64,000 bases of DNA from Nitrospina sp. (GTDB taxonomy: Bacteria; Nitrospinota; Nitrospinia; Nitrospinales; VA-1), in NCBI GenBank assembly GCA_018673915.1, contig JABHBK010000015.1, positions 1 through 64,000 of the forward strand. Reading direction: 5' to 3'. This document shows, piece after piece, positions 9,164 to 18,516 of the stretch; position 1 is the stretch's first letter, and each line of letters begins with the position of its first letter. Position numbers and translations under genes: made by a program. The notes beneath the pieces were generated by a model, which did no database searches, had not been told where the DNA came from, and saw nothing but the letters and a program-made list of their open reading frames with translations.

Positions 9164-10711
9164 TTAAAGGCCGCCCTGCTTCTCTTTCAAAATAAGTTCC
9201 ATGTTTTCGCTTATTTTTGCAGGTATCTTTATTTCCACCTTTTTCTCTTCCAGTTTATTTATTGCCTCTTTAAGCCGACTTTCAGAATCGATCAGAAAAG
9301 CTGAGGAGGTCACCACTTTTTCTCCTTCTTTCAGCCCCTTCAATACCTGAACATAGCCTTGGGTTTTAACTCCAAGGGTCAGCTCTCGCGAATCAAAAGT
9401 ACCGGAAGAATTTTGGACAATAGTCGTGGTTTTATCCCCCGCATAAATTACGGCTTCCTCAGGAATAGTCATTTCTTCCCGAGCCACTTCAGATTTAAAG
9501 GTAACGTTGGCATACATTTCCGGTTTCAATTCACCTTCTAGGTTGGGGAACTCCATACGTACTTTTAAAGTGCGCGATTTGGAGTCCAGTATCGGGTCGA
9601 TAAAGGTCACTTTCCCTTTGAATTTTTTTCCCGGGAAATAGGAAAGGTTCATCTCCGCTTCCTGACCCAGCTTGACCCAGGGAACCTCATACTCATAAAT
9701 ATCAGCAATGACCCAGATATTCGAGAGATCGGCAATCATATATAAATTCATTCCAGGTTGGACATGCATACCGTGAAGAGCATTTTTCTTGACGACAAAC
9801 CCCTTGACCGGAGAATGAATATGCATGGTTTTGCTGACTTTTCGATTTTTAACCAATGCTCCAATCTGATGCTCTGGCACATCAAATAATTGCAGGCGTT
9901 TGAGAGTGGAATCGACCAGTCTTTTGGCCCCTAGCCTGATCTCGGGGAAAACACTGTCTTTGAGGGACTCTTCATATTTCATGGCCAGAATCAATTCTTC
10001 CTGCGTAGTGACCAGTTCAGGACTGTAAATTTCCAGGAGAACATCATTCTTATTTATTTCCTGGCCGGTAAAGTCGACATACATTTTTTCGATCCATCCG
10101 CCGTATTTGGTGTGAATATGGTGGATCAACCGTTCATCGGAAGTCAGTCTGCCGATGGTTTTTATTTTCCGGCTCAGGGATCTTTTTTTCACAACGTCTG
10201 TTTTAACCCCAATATTTTGCACCATGGTGGGGTTAATAGAAACTCCCCCTGCCGCTTCATCCTCATAGACCGGAACTAAAGCCATTCCCATCGGACTTTT
10301 ACCAGGACGGTCGGAGATAAAACCTGGAGTCATCGGAGCCTTCCAGTGTTTGATTTTCCTACCCGGTTCCTTTTTCACCGCCGCATTGCTATGCAATATC
10401 GGCTTGGCCGTCGAGGAATGGACCTCGTCCACTATTGCCACGGTTTTCCCATACATCCTGTTGGCGATGGGCTTTATTTCTTTAATCCCGACCTGCACCC
10501 ATTCCCTGCCCTCTTCCACCCATTGGGACATCACTTCCGGCCTGGTTCCAAAGCCTAAAAGAAAGGCTCCCGCCAACAAAGCGCAAAGCAAAAAGACTCG
10601 CAGAGCACTCAACCCGGCTTTCTTTCTCAGCATGGCTTTTTGTTCCATAGACTCTAACGGAAACAAAATATCCTTATTTTCATTATTGGTTTCGTTCATC
10701 ACTCTTTTCAT
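9164..10711 (-). CDS. cusB: CusB-type periplasmic adaptor of metal efflux
   Basis: This membrane-fusion protein links the RND pump to the outer-membrane channel. After one N-terminal membrane segment (ALRVFLLCALLAGAFLLGFG) it has a Met-rich metal-binding domain, with APMTPGFISDRPGKSPMGMA followed by LVPVYED, equivalent to the N-terminal Cu(I)/Ag(I) site of E. coli CusB where Met replaces Cys. Barrel-sandwich and beta-barrel adaptor domains follow (HSPVKGFVVKKNALHGMHV, EVPWVKLGQEAEM). The open frame reaches back to 10759, but that start would overlap the TolC gene. The ATG at 10711, 13 nt after the TolC stop, is preferred; the ATG at 10699 is also possible. Start is uncertain, family is not. 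Confidence 0.9.
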   Translation of the reverse strand: MKRVMNETNNENKDILFPLESMEQKAMLRKKAGLSALRVFLLCALLAGAFLLGFGTRPEVMSQWVEEGREWVQVGIKEIKPIANRMYGKTVAIVDEVHSSTAKPILHSNAAVKKEPGRKIKHWKAPMTPGFISDRPGKSPMGMALVPVYEDEAAGGVSINPTMVQNIGVKTDVVKKRSLSRKIKTIGRLTSDERLIHHIHTKYGGWIEKMYVDFTGQEINKNDVLLEIYSPELVTTQEELILAMKYEESLKDSVFPEIRLGAKRLVDSTLKRLQLFDVPEHQIGALVKNRKVSKTMHIHSPVKGFVVKKNALHGMHVQPGMNLYMIADLSNIWVIADIYEYEVPWVKLGQEAEMNLSYFPGKKFKGKVTFIDPILDSKSRTLKVRMEFPNLEGELKPEMYANVTFKSEVAREEMTIPEEAVIYAGDKTTTIVQNSSGTFDSRELTLGVKTQGYVQVLKGLKEGEKVVTSSAFLIDSESRLKEAINKLEEKKVEIKIPAKISENMELILKEKQGGL

Positions 10712-10724
10712 TTTAATAGCCGAT

Positions 10725-12002
10725 CTAGTTAAACAAATTCTTCCCGGCACTTTGTTCAATCATCGCCAGGTTTTTTTCATAATCCGTCAGCTCACGGTGA
10801 TACTTGATCTGCCAATTGAACAATGTCACCTGATTATTCAAAAGAGTCAGGAAGTCTAATTTATCCACGGTGTAACCAGCGAGCGCCGATTCTAGAGACT
10901 GCCGTGCCTGGGGAAGAATTCCCTGCTCAATCAACTGCAGGGTTTTGATTCCCTGGCGTTCCCTGTCAACCAGCTCCTTGATTTTCAGAAAGATTTGGTT
11001 TTTTGCCTTGTTATAAGTCTCACCGGCCATTTCAACCTTGTAAGCCGTTTCTGAAACACGATGCGACTGTTTGGTCTTGTACCAGATAGGAATATTGATC
11101 CCGACAAAAGCTGAAACTAAATCCGGACGATCTATGAGGCGAGTCCCTTCTCTTTGGCTGTATTTAAATCCGATATTGAAATCAGGATAATATTCCTTCT
11201 CAGCCAGTTTCTTCGATATTCCATAACGTGCTTTGAGTGAACGAATTTTGGACAGCAAAGGGCGGTGCTCCTCCGCGATGTCCTGGAGTTTCTGCACGGT
11301 GTAATTAAAATCAGTTTTGGCAATACCATGCAGGATCGTCAGAGCCTCCTGAGGCAAAAGGTTCATCAGCGAATTCAGCTTGGCCTTTTCAATCCCCTCC
11401 AGTTTTTCCAGTTCAATCAGTCGCTCCATGATTTTGCTGAGTTCCACCTGAGCTTTGAGAACATCTTGTTGCAGGCCTTTCCCTACTGAATATTTTGACT
11501 CGGTAATCAAGACAAACTGCTCTAAAAGCGTTTTGTTTTCTTTTGTGATAGTCATTGCTGACAAAACAAAACATAATTCATAGAAGGCCAATTTCACATC
11601 ACGGGTGATGGTAAGTTTTGCTTCTTGCAGGTCCTGCTGGGTAATGTCTATATTTTTTTCAGCGATTTCCGACTTCAGTCCCCGTTTCCCGGGATAGGGT
11701 AATTTTTGGGATAGCGTAAACTGTTTTTGGGTTGCCGACTCCTGAGACAAATCAAACGTATTGACCGGCATATTCTTCAACTGAAATTCTAGAATGGGGT
11801 CGTCCAGAGAACTCGCCTGAGAAGGAACTTCCTGGGCCGCTTTGATTCGATGTTGAAACGCTTTTAACTCAGGGTTATTTTTCAATGCTGTCTCGATAAA
11901 ACCCTGTAGAACCAATTTAAACGGATTTTCCTGCGTGCTACCTGAACCTGGAAACACCATCATCAGCATTGCCAGACATATAAATGTACGAATGGATTTC
12001 AT
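10725..12002 (-). CDS. TolC-family outer-membrane channel (CusC-like)
   Basis: This outer-membrane efflux protein of about 425 residues has a signal peptide (SIRTFICLAMLMMVFPGSGS) and two TolC-type helical repeats with many Gln, Glu and Lys heptads. GVSE-like family spots include PYPGKRGLKSEIAEKNI and FVGINIPIWYKTKQ. It would form the exit duct for metal pumped by the CusA and CusB homologues downstream. The frame could start at a TTG at 12017, but the ATG at 12002 has a GGAAGAG ribosome site about seven bases ahead and starts directly at the signal peptide. It lies about 120 nt after the small Cys-rich gene and just before cusB, supporting one transcript. Confidence 0.88.
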   Translation of the reverse strand: MKSIRTFICLAMLMMVFPGSGSTQENPFKLVLQGFIETALKNNPELKAFQHRIKAAQEVPSQASSLDDPILEFQLKNMPVNTFDLSQESATQKQFTLSQKLPYPGKRGLKSEIAEKNIDITQQDLQEAKLTITRDVKLAFYELCFVLSAMTITKENKTLLEQFVLITESKYSVGKGLQQDVLKAQVELSKIMERLIELEKLEGIEKAKLNSLMNLLPQEALTILHGIAKTDFNYTVQKLQDIAEEHRPLLSKIRSLKARYGISKKLAEKEYYPDFNIGFKYSQREGTRLIDRPDLVSAFVGINIPIWYKTKQSHRVSETAYKVEMAGETYNKAKNQIFLKIKELVDRERQGIKTLQLIEQGILPQARQSLESALAGYTVDKLDFLTLLNNQVTLFNWQIKYHRELTDYEKNLAMIEQSAGKNLFN

Positions 12003-12121
12003 AACCGTCTCTTCCAAATATGCGGAGTTAATGTTTCTCCATCCTCAATACCAGCAAAGGATCAAAATTTAGCCGATTCAGGCTAACAAGAGGATGGAAC
12101 AACTAGAACAAAATGGAAAAG

Positions 12122-12388
12122 TTATTGCGGAGGATGCTCGAAAGGCAAGGGAACCGGATCAACCTTAGATACCAAGGCGTTGCCCGGGCAGGCTGAAAAG
12201 GAGTACTCATACTTCAGGCCTGAAAGCTCAGGCACACTGATAAGACAACATTTTTCACAAACAGTTTTCACCCTACAATCATCCATATAAAGCGGCATCG
12301 CTATGGAAAAAGAAGAACTGAATAATAAACCAACCGCCAGCAAGAATGCTACTAGCAAGCGCTTTTTGTTTTGTGAAAAAATTTTCAT
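12122..12388 (-). CDS. Small exported Cys-rich protein leading the Cus operon
   Basis: The 88-residue product is not a family I recognise. It has a positively charged start (MKIFSQNKKRLLVAFLLAVG), a hydrophobic core and a plausible signal cleavage near SSFSIA, so it is likely periplasmic. The mature part is about 60 residues with the spaced cysteines DDCRVKTVCEKCC and a further Cys in SACPGN, ending in a Pro-rich tail. It is the first gene of the minus-strand Cus-type efflux operon. Position and cysteines suggest a periplasmic metal carrier or sensor, an inference only; it lacks the Met/Trp pattern of CusF. An inverted repeat lies 18 nt upstream of its ATG. Confidence 0.72.
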   Translation of the reverse strand: MKIFSQNKKRLLVAFLLAVGLLFSSSFSIAMPLYMDDCRVKTVCEKCCLISVPELSGLKYEYSFSACPGNALVSKVDPVPLPFEHPPQ

Positions 12389-12405
12389 AATAGTCTCATC
12401 GGTTA

Positions 12406-12423
12406 CTTATACTTAAATATAAG
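12406..12423. promoter_or_regulatory. Perfect inverted repeat, candidate operator of the Cus operon
   Basis: CTTATA, six bases, then TATAAG form an exact dyad just upstream of the Cys-rich gene start at 12388. A consensus minus-strand -10 hexamer TATAAT sits at 12465-12460, with a poor -35 at the usual distance, so the dyad would fall in the early leader. It could bind a metal-responsive regulator or simply be AT-rich chance. No regulator gene adjoins the operon. Confidence 0.35.
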
Positions 12424-12582
12424 CCTTTTTGTACGACCTGTCCAGAGTAGGATCTAAGTATTATATCCAAAGGAACCCTACCCACCTACCTAAACAGCGC
12501 TCATAAAATCCCGGTTTATTCATTGGGATTCACAACTCGGGTGCTCTAAAATAGAAGGGTGTTGAATTATTCCCAGTGATCT

Positions 12583-15500
12583 ATGGAATCCTATTCAAAA
12601 ATTCACAATTTTCTCGACCGGGTTCAGACCAAATGGAATCGGGTTCTATTCCTACAGCTTACCTATTCTTTACTAACGGTTGTTGCCGGGTGTGCTCTGG
12701 TATCGGGCTTGTATTTTTATTTCCAAGACCCTGTATTGAGCTATGGATTTTCAGGATTGGCTCTCGTTTTACTTGCCTGGCGCCTCTACACCACCCGCTG
12801 GTTTTCCAGAATAAACCGGGACCAAGCCGCGCTTCTGGCAGAAAAAAAATACCCCGAGCTGAACAATTCCCTGATCAATGCTTCACAATTGCAACGTTAC
12901 TTAACCAAACAACAAGAAAACAAACCGCTATTTTCGCTTTCGTTCATCCAGGAACATCTCCAACGCACTCAAACTGCAATTCAGAACCTCGATCCGGATT
13001 CGGTAATCACCTGCAAAAAAGTGGGCCCCGCCCGCAACTTGTGCCTTGTGACCCTATTCGCATTAATCACCGTTAGCCTGACATTGCCCAATTTCTGGGA
13101 TCAGATCGGTTCACAGGAGCTGGCCCAAAACTCATCCATTCCAAATGCTAACAAGAAGAAACCAAAACATGCTGTCAATCAGCTGGATTACAGCATTACC
13201 GATTTATCCCTGACTTTTGAGTATCCCTCCTACACGCAATTAAAAAGAAAAATTATCATGCCATCAGAGGGTTCCATCAAGGCTTTGCCCGGAACAGAAG
13301 TTAAAATCACAGGTAACAGCAATCACCCTGTCGATAGAGCAGAGCTGGTGGTGAATAATCGGGATCAATTTATTATGGAACTGAAAAATTCCAAAAGGCT
13401 GGAAGGATCGTTAATACTGCGAGAAAAAGGTTACTACCAATTTAAAGTAAAACAGCCTGATGGAAAAGTTTTCCTTTTGGAAAAAAAATATCCCATTGAG
13501 CTCGAACAGGACAAGTCACCTCAAGTAATATTATTTCCCGCCAATCCCAAGCCAGTCTTTTATGAAACTGATACAGTGCAAATGTTTTATGAGACCCATG
13601 ATGATTTTGGAATTCGGCAAATTGATCTTATCGCGCAGATCAACGACATTACTCTGAAGAAAAAAATTAAACACTTTAAGCAATCGGAAAAAGACTCAAC
13701 GGGGAATTTCAGTTGGAACCTTTCCCTGGAAAACCTTCAACCGGGAGATGAAGTCCAGTATTTTTTAGAAGTCAAGGATAACGATAACGTCAGGGGCCCC
13801 AATACCGGACAATCAGAAATTTACCGTTTCACTGTTTTTGATAGCAGGAAAGAGCGCGAAAACCTGTTGCGCCTGCAGGAAGAGTTGTCTGAAAAAATGA
13901 TTGCCTTGCTGGCAAATGGACTTGTTGAAGGAGAAATCCTAAAAACCACCACCCCCACCACAATGCATGGGAAAAAACTTCTTTCCTCCCATGCGGATGC
14001 CCTGATTGACATCATAGGTCTTGCCCAACGCATTAAAGAACAAGCCAAGGAGTTTGATAATTTCCCCCGGTCCTACATCACTCTTTTAAGCAACATCATT
14101 AGGGGATTGACCAGCCTTCGGGAAGAGCAGATTGACACCATCAACAAACTGCAGAAAACGATTTTAAAACCCACACCGGTTAGTTTCACTTTGGGTTCTG
14201 TCGAGACTCTCAATGGCAAAATGGTCACTCACCTGGAACAAAACATCCTATACCTGATTAAAATGACCAATCGTCAGAAAATGGATCAGGTCATGGACCT
14301 TGAAAACCAATTGTCTAAACTAACGGAAGCCCTGCAAGATGAATTTGAGAATATCCGTGATAAAAAAGCCTCACTGACCCCTCATCAACTAAAAGCTCAA
14401 CTAGATAAAATCCAACAAACCCTGCAACAAATGATGGATAAGCTTTCCCAGCAAAATCAATCTGGGCCGGATGAGTTTCTAAATTCCAAAGCCAATGAAA
14501 ATATGAACCTTGAAGAGACCCTGGCTTCGCTGGAAAAAATAAAGAACCTTGCCAGCCAGGGCAAAATGGATGAAGCCCTGAAAGAACTCAAAAAGTTTGC
14601 TGAAGACATGAGGAAATTGGCTAATCAGCTGGATCAAGCGCAAGCATCCATGGATTCAATGATCGACAACCAGGTCATGGAGCAGATCAATGAATCTATG
14701 GCAAAACTTGAAGTTCTGGAGAAAAAACAAAAAGAGGTCCTTCAGGAAACTTCGAAAATAAACCAGAAACTACGACAAAACCAAGCCAAGCAATTTGATT
14801 CATTAATAAAGAATTTCTTTGATGAATTGAAAAAAGATGTGCAGGCCATCCAAAGTCTTCTGGAAGAAAATTCAAGTTACCTGGATGATCACAGAGCCAT
14901 GATTAAAACGCGTGAACTGATGCAAGAGGAAGCGAAAACCCGGCAAAAAATAAAATCTCTGAGTCAAAAAACCATCGATTCCAGTTTAAATGAAGATTTG
15001 GGAAATAATTTCAAAAAGTTGAATGAAGCTCGCAGACAATTATCCAAAACCGTTATTGAAATGGACAACCTTCGAACCCGAAGTTTTCAAGAGTTCAAGG
15101 AAAGCCTCCCCCAGATTAAGAAAAAATATAAAACCCTAAACGAGTTAACTGAACTGAACGATTTAAATGAGTTCAACCTTCTCTTCAAAAGTACTTACCC
15201 TGAAATATTCAAGTGGCAGGGAAATATGCGGTCCACCCGGAACCAAAGGGAAGATATTGGAGACCGGGTAAACGGCGACCTTAAAGAAGTCACTAGACTG
15301 AACGCAGAAATTTCGAAAAAGCTAGGTTCTCTGAAACGTTCTATTGAGACGAACAGCAAGTCACTTCTTACTGACAAGGAAAAAAACAAACTGAACAAAC
15401 TTGCCAAGCAGGAAGATGCAATGAGTCGGCAAGCCGATGAGATGAAGGACTTATTCAACAAGATGAATCAGGAAAACCCTCTTCTTCCCCCCGCACTTTC

Positions 15501-15891
15501 ACAAAACATGGGTGATGCAAAGAGGAACCTGAAAAACGCCGGAAACCGTTTGAAATCGCAACAAGTCCAAAGAGGTATTGATTCAGAAAATAAGGCTTTG
15601 AAGTCTCTTCAGCAAACCAAGAATCTTTTAAACGAAATCAAAAATTCTGGTTCTCAAATGTCTAAACATGGCACCAAAGAAACGCCGCTCCAACTTGGAA
15701 CAGGGCGCCGCAGGGATCCCAGACGTGGAGGCGCCCCTCGAATGCAAAAAGAGCAAGTACTTCTTCCCTCCGAGGATCAATACAAAGTTCCCCGGGCTTT
15801 CCGTGAAGAAATTCTGGATGCAATGAAAAAGCAAACGCCAAAAAGTTATGAGCGTCTGGTGAATGAATATTACAAGGAATTGGTACAGTGA
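12583..15891 (+). CDS. Large DUF4175-like coiled-coil membrane protein
   Basis: The 1,102-residue protein has two membrane helices near the N-terminus (residues about 22-46 and 51-65) and a third near 148-167 (LCLVTLFALITVSLTL). Immunoglobulin-like segments follow (LTFEYPSYTQLKRKI, then YETHDDFGIRQIDLIAQIND and LQPGDEVQYFLEVKDND), and then about 700 residues of Gln/Lys/Glu-rich coiled coil. The C-terminus PKSYERLVNEYYKELVQ is typical of DUF4175-type proteins. These commonly occur beside MoxR ATPases in clusters thought to act on the envelope. Here the next gene overlaps by four bases and a moxR gene ends the operon. The long coiled coil would face the periplasm. Molecular function is unknown; family assignment is moderately sure. 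Confidence 0.78.
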   Translation: MESYSKIHNFLDRVQTKWNRVLFLQLTYSLLTVVAGCALVSGLYFYFQDPVLSYGFSGLALVLLAWRLYTTRWFSRINRDQAALLAEKKYPELNNSLINASQLQRYLTKQQENKPLFSLSFIQEHLQRTQTAIQNLDPDSVITCKKVGPARNLCLVTLFALITVSLTLPNFWDQIGSQELAQNSSIPNANKKKPKHAVNQLDYSITDLSLTFEYPSYTQLKRKIIMPSEGSIKALPGTEVKITGNSNHPVDRAELVVNNRDQFIMELKNSKRLEGSLILREKGYYQFKVKQPDGKVFLLEKKYPIELEQDKSPQVILFPANPKPVFYETDTVQMFYETHDDFGIRQIDLIAQINDITLKKKIKHFKQSEKDSTGNFSWNLSLENLQPGDEVQYFLEVKDNDNVRGPNTGQSEIYRFTVFDSRKERENLLRLQEELSEKMIALLANGLVEGEILKTTTPTTMHGKKLLSSHADALIDIIGLAQRIKEQAKEFDNFPRSYITLLSNIIRGLTSLREEQIDTINKLQKTILKPTPVSFTLGSVETLNGKMVTHLEQNILYLIKMTNRQKMDQVMDLENQLSKLTEALQDEFENIRDKKASLTPHQLKAQLDKIQQTLQQMMDKLSQQNQSGPDEFLNSKANENMNLEETLASLEKIKNLASQGKMDEALKELKKFAEDMRKLANQLDQAQASMDSMIDNQVMEQINESMAKLEVLEKKQKEVLQETSKINQKLRQNQAKQFDSLIKNFFDELKKDVQAIQSLLEENSSYLDDHRAMIKTRELMQEEAKTRQKIKSLSQKTIDSSLNEDLGNNFKKLNEARRQLSKTVIEMDNLRTRSFQEFKESLPQIKKKYKTLNELTELNDLNEFNLLFKSTYPEIFKWQGNMRSTRNQREDIGDRVNGDLKEVTRLNAEISKKLGSLKRSIETNSKSLLTDKEKNKLNKLAKQEDAMSRQADEMKDLFNKMNQENPLLPPALSQNMGDAKRNLKNAGNRLKSQQVQRGIDSENKALKSLQQTKNLLNEIKNSGSQMSKHGTKETPLQLGTGRRRDPRRGGAPRMQKEQVLLPSEDQYKVPRAFREEILDAMKKQTPKSYERLVNEYYKELVQ

Positions 15892-17495
15892 ATAAAAATT
15901 CGCATAAAACCTCTGAAAATTGGAAAAGGCTGGAATTCAAATACAGTCTGAAATTTTTATTGCTACTCGCCCTGCTCTTTTTCGGAGCAGAAAAAAGTTT
16001 CGCTTCTCTCACGGCTCCCGATGAAATTTATCGTGTATATCAACTCGTGCAGGACTGGGATATTACCGGAGCAGAAAAGCTTTCAGAGCGGCTTTTAAAA
16101 GAATTTCCCGATTCTGGAGACGCCCATTTCCTCCAAGCCCGCATTGAATTCATGAAAGGGAATTATGAACGCTCCTGGAAGATTCTTCGTCTGGTCGGAG
16201 ACAATTTGAAACAAGTTCAGGAATTCAAAAGTCATGTCGATGCCACACGCAGGGCCGCAAAAAATTTCATCTCAAAAGAAACGGAACATTTTATCTTTCG
16301 CTTTGAGGAAGGACCCGACGAAGTCCTGATTCATCACGCAGAAATTGCACTGGAGACCTCATATCAGGTCCTGGGAAAAATTTTAAATTATTATCCTGAA
16401 GAAAAGGTACTGGTGGAGTTTTATTCAGACCGAAAACCGTTCTCAAAAATTTCACCCTTGACGCTCAAAGATATTCTCACATCAGGAACGGTAGCCCTTT
16501 GCAAATACAACCGCATTATGATGATATCTCCCGGCTCCCTGGTGCGGGGATTCAACTGGCTGGATACCTTGAGCCATGAATACGTACATTACCTTTTAAC
16601 AAAAAAAAGCCGCAACCACCTTCCACTTTGGATGCATGAAGGCATTGCGAAATATCTGGAGACCCAGTGGCGTGGTGATAATCAATACCTGTCTCCCATC
16701 ATGGAAACGGTACTTTCCAACGCTTTAAAAAATGACTACCGAGTACCACTCGAAGACATGATGCCCTCTCTCGCAAAACTAAAAAATGCCGAGGATGTTC
16801 AACTGGCTTATGCTGAAGTGTCTTCTATGATGGAGTATCTTGTGTCGATTAAGGGACACAACATTTTCTCTAATATTCTTGAAGACCTCGCTACCAATGC
16901 GGAGTTTGAGAAAACCTTCATTAAGCATGTGGATCAGAATTTAGAAAAATTTCAAACAGGCTGGGAAAACTGGGCCAAAAAGCTTGACCTTAAAAATATA
17001 CCTGGAATCGAAGTCTTAACCACTGAGTTTAAAAACAGGAAAGGTCTGGAACCGGAAAATAAAGAATATAAACAGCTGAAAACCCGGACAGCTAGAAATC
17101 TTACATTCCTGGGTGACATTCTTAAATCCAGAGACCATTTTAAAGCCGCCACCATTGAGTATAAAAAAGCGCTGGATGAATCATCCACCCATTCCCCTGT
17201 TTTATATAATAAGCTAGCAGGGACCTATATGCAGACGCATAAATACCAGGAAGCGGAGACTCTATTAAAAGAAAGCTTGGCATTTTTCCCGAATTTCCAC
17301 ACAACGCTCACAAATTTGGGAGAACTATATTTTTCCAATCAGGAATATCAAACAGCTCGGGTTTATTTTGAAAAAGCAGTGCGCATAAATCCCTTCAATC
17401 CTTTCGTACACATGCGACTGATCCATGCTTACGATAGATTAGGTTTGGTCAAGGAAAAAGAATTACAAACCCGACAGTTCAACTATATAGATTGA
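15888..17495 (+). CDS. Exported gluzincin-like peptidase (Peptidase_MA-like) with TPR repeats
   Basis: The 535-residue protein has an N-terminal hydrophobic segment (SLKFLLLLALLFFGAEKSFA) consistent with export. A short TPR-like region (GDAHFLQARIEFMKGNYERSWKIL) precedes a metallopeptidase-type segment containing HEYVH and, about 20 residues later, LWMHEGIAKYLE. HExxH plus a downstream Glu is the gluzincin zinc pattern seen in the Peptidase_MA group. The C-terminal 120 residues form TPR repeats (HSPVLYNKLAGTYMQTHKYQEAETLL and the next). The first codon, GTG at 15888, overlaps the stop of the DUF4175-like gene by four bases, so the two are translationally coupled. Substrate unknown; a role in envelope protein turnover or assembly with the coupled partners is inferred. 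Confidence 0.82.
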   Translation: MNKNSHKTSENWKRLEFKYSLKFLLLLALLFFGAEKSFASLTAPDEIYRVYQLVQDWDITGAEKLSERLLKEFPDSGDAHFLQARIEFMKGNYERSWKILRLVGDNLKQVQEFKSHVDATRRAAKNFISKETEHFIFRFEEGPDEVLIHHAEIALETSYQVLGKILNYYPEEKVLVEFYSDRKPFSKISPLTLKDILTSGTVALCKYNRIMMISPGSLVRGFNWLDTLSHEYVHYLLTKKSRNHLPLWMHEGIAKYLETQWRGDNQYLSPIMETVLSNALKNDYRVPLEDMMPSLAKLKNAEDVQLAYAEVSSMMEYLVSIKGHNIFSNILEDLATNAEFEKTFIKHVDQNLEKFQTGWENWAKKLDLKNIPGIEVLTTEFKNRKGLEPENKEYKQLKTRTARNLTFLGDILKSRDHFKAATIEYKKALDESSTHSPVLYNKLAGTYMQTHKYQEAETLLKESLAFFPNFHTTLTNLGELYFSNQEYQTARVYFEKAVRINPFNPFVHMRLIHAYDRLGLVKEKELQTRQFNYID

Positions 17496-17507
17496 TCCAG
17501 GAGATTT

Positions 17508-18497
17508 TTGATGAAAGATTTGGAACTGGTGCAGGAACTTTTAAAAGCCAAGAACGAAGTTGTTCAGGAAATCCATAAAACCATTGTGGGGCAGGATGAG
17601 GTAATAGAGGATCTTTTAATCGCCCTATTCTGCAAGGGCCACTGCCTGTTTGTCGGTGTTCCGGGTTTGGCAAAAACCCTTCTCGTCAACACTCTTTCCC
17701 AGGCTCTCAGTCTTGAGTTCAGCCGTATCCAATTCACTCCTGACCTGATGCCATCGGATATTACTGGCACCGAAATTTTACACGAAGATCCCGCTACCGG
17801 AAAAAGGGTTTTCCAGTTTATCAAGGGACCGGTCTTTTCCAATATTATACTGGCGGATGAAGTCAACCGAACGCCACCCAAAACCCAGGCAGCCTTGCTC
17901 CAGGCTATGCAGGAAAAAAAGGTGACGGTTGGAGGAAATACCTATACTCTCGATCAACCTTTTTTAGTGTTCGCCACGCAGAACCCCATTGAGCACGAAG
18001 GGACCTACCCCCTGCCTGAAGCACAATTAGATCGATTTATGTTTATCATCAATGTTTCCTACCCCAGTATGGAAAATGAAATTAATATTGCCTTATCCAC
18101 GACCTCCGGACAATTGCCGGAATTAAATCCAGTGCTCAATGCTAAACAGGTCATGGATTTCCAGGCACTGGTGCCACAGGTTCCGGTATCAGATCATGTT
18201 GCCAAATATGCAGTAGAACTTGTTCAAAGTACCCGACCGAATCAAAATGGAAGCGCGCCGGATTTCGTTCGAGAATGGATTGACTGGGGGGCTGGACCAC
18301 GTGCCTCGCAATATCTGATTCTGGGTGCAAAAGCCAAGGCACTGATGGATAACAGATTTGCCGCTACTATCGAAGATGTCCGATCTGTGTGTCGTCAGGT
18401 TCTAGAGCACCGCATCATCCTTAACTTCAAAGCAGAGGCAGAAAACATTAAGGTCACGGATATAATCGAAAAATTGCTCAACACAATAAAAACCTGA
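17508..18497 (+). CDS. MoxR-family AAA+ ATPase
   Basis: The 329-residue AAA+ ATPase has a MoxR-type Walker A loop GVPGLAKT (residues about 50-57), Walker B with ILADEVNRTPPKTQAALLQAMQE, sensor-1 region VFATQNPIEHEGTYPLPEAQLDRF and the C-terminal lid typical of MoxR. MoxR proteins act as chaperones that load cofactors or remodel partner proteins, usually with VWA-domain and DUF58 partners. None of those partners follows: the next gene is convergent. The gene starts 12 nt after the TPR peptidase behind a GGAG ribosome site, so its partners here are probably the DUF4175-like and peptidase proteins. Confidence 0.93.
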   Translation: MMKDLELVQELLKAKNEVVQEIHKTIVGQDEVIEDLLIALFCKGHCLFVGVPGLAKTLLVNTLSQALSLEFSRIQFTPDLMPSDITGTEILHEDPATGKRVFQFIKGPVFSNIILADEVNRTPPKTQAALLQAMQEKKVTVGGNTYTLDQPFLVFATQNPIEHEGTYPLPEAQLDRFMFIINVSYPSMENEINIALSTTSGQLPELNPVLNAKQVMDFQALVPQVPVSDHVAKYAVELVQSTRPNQNGSAPDFVREWIDWGAGPRASQYLILGAKAKALMDNRFAATIEDVRSVCRQVLEHRIILNFKAEAENIKVTDIIEKLLNTIKT

Positions 18498-18516
18498 TTA
18501 TTGATATTGGAATTAA

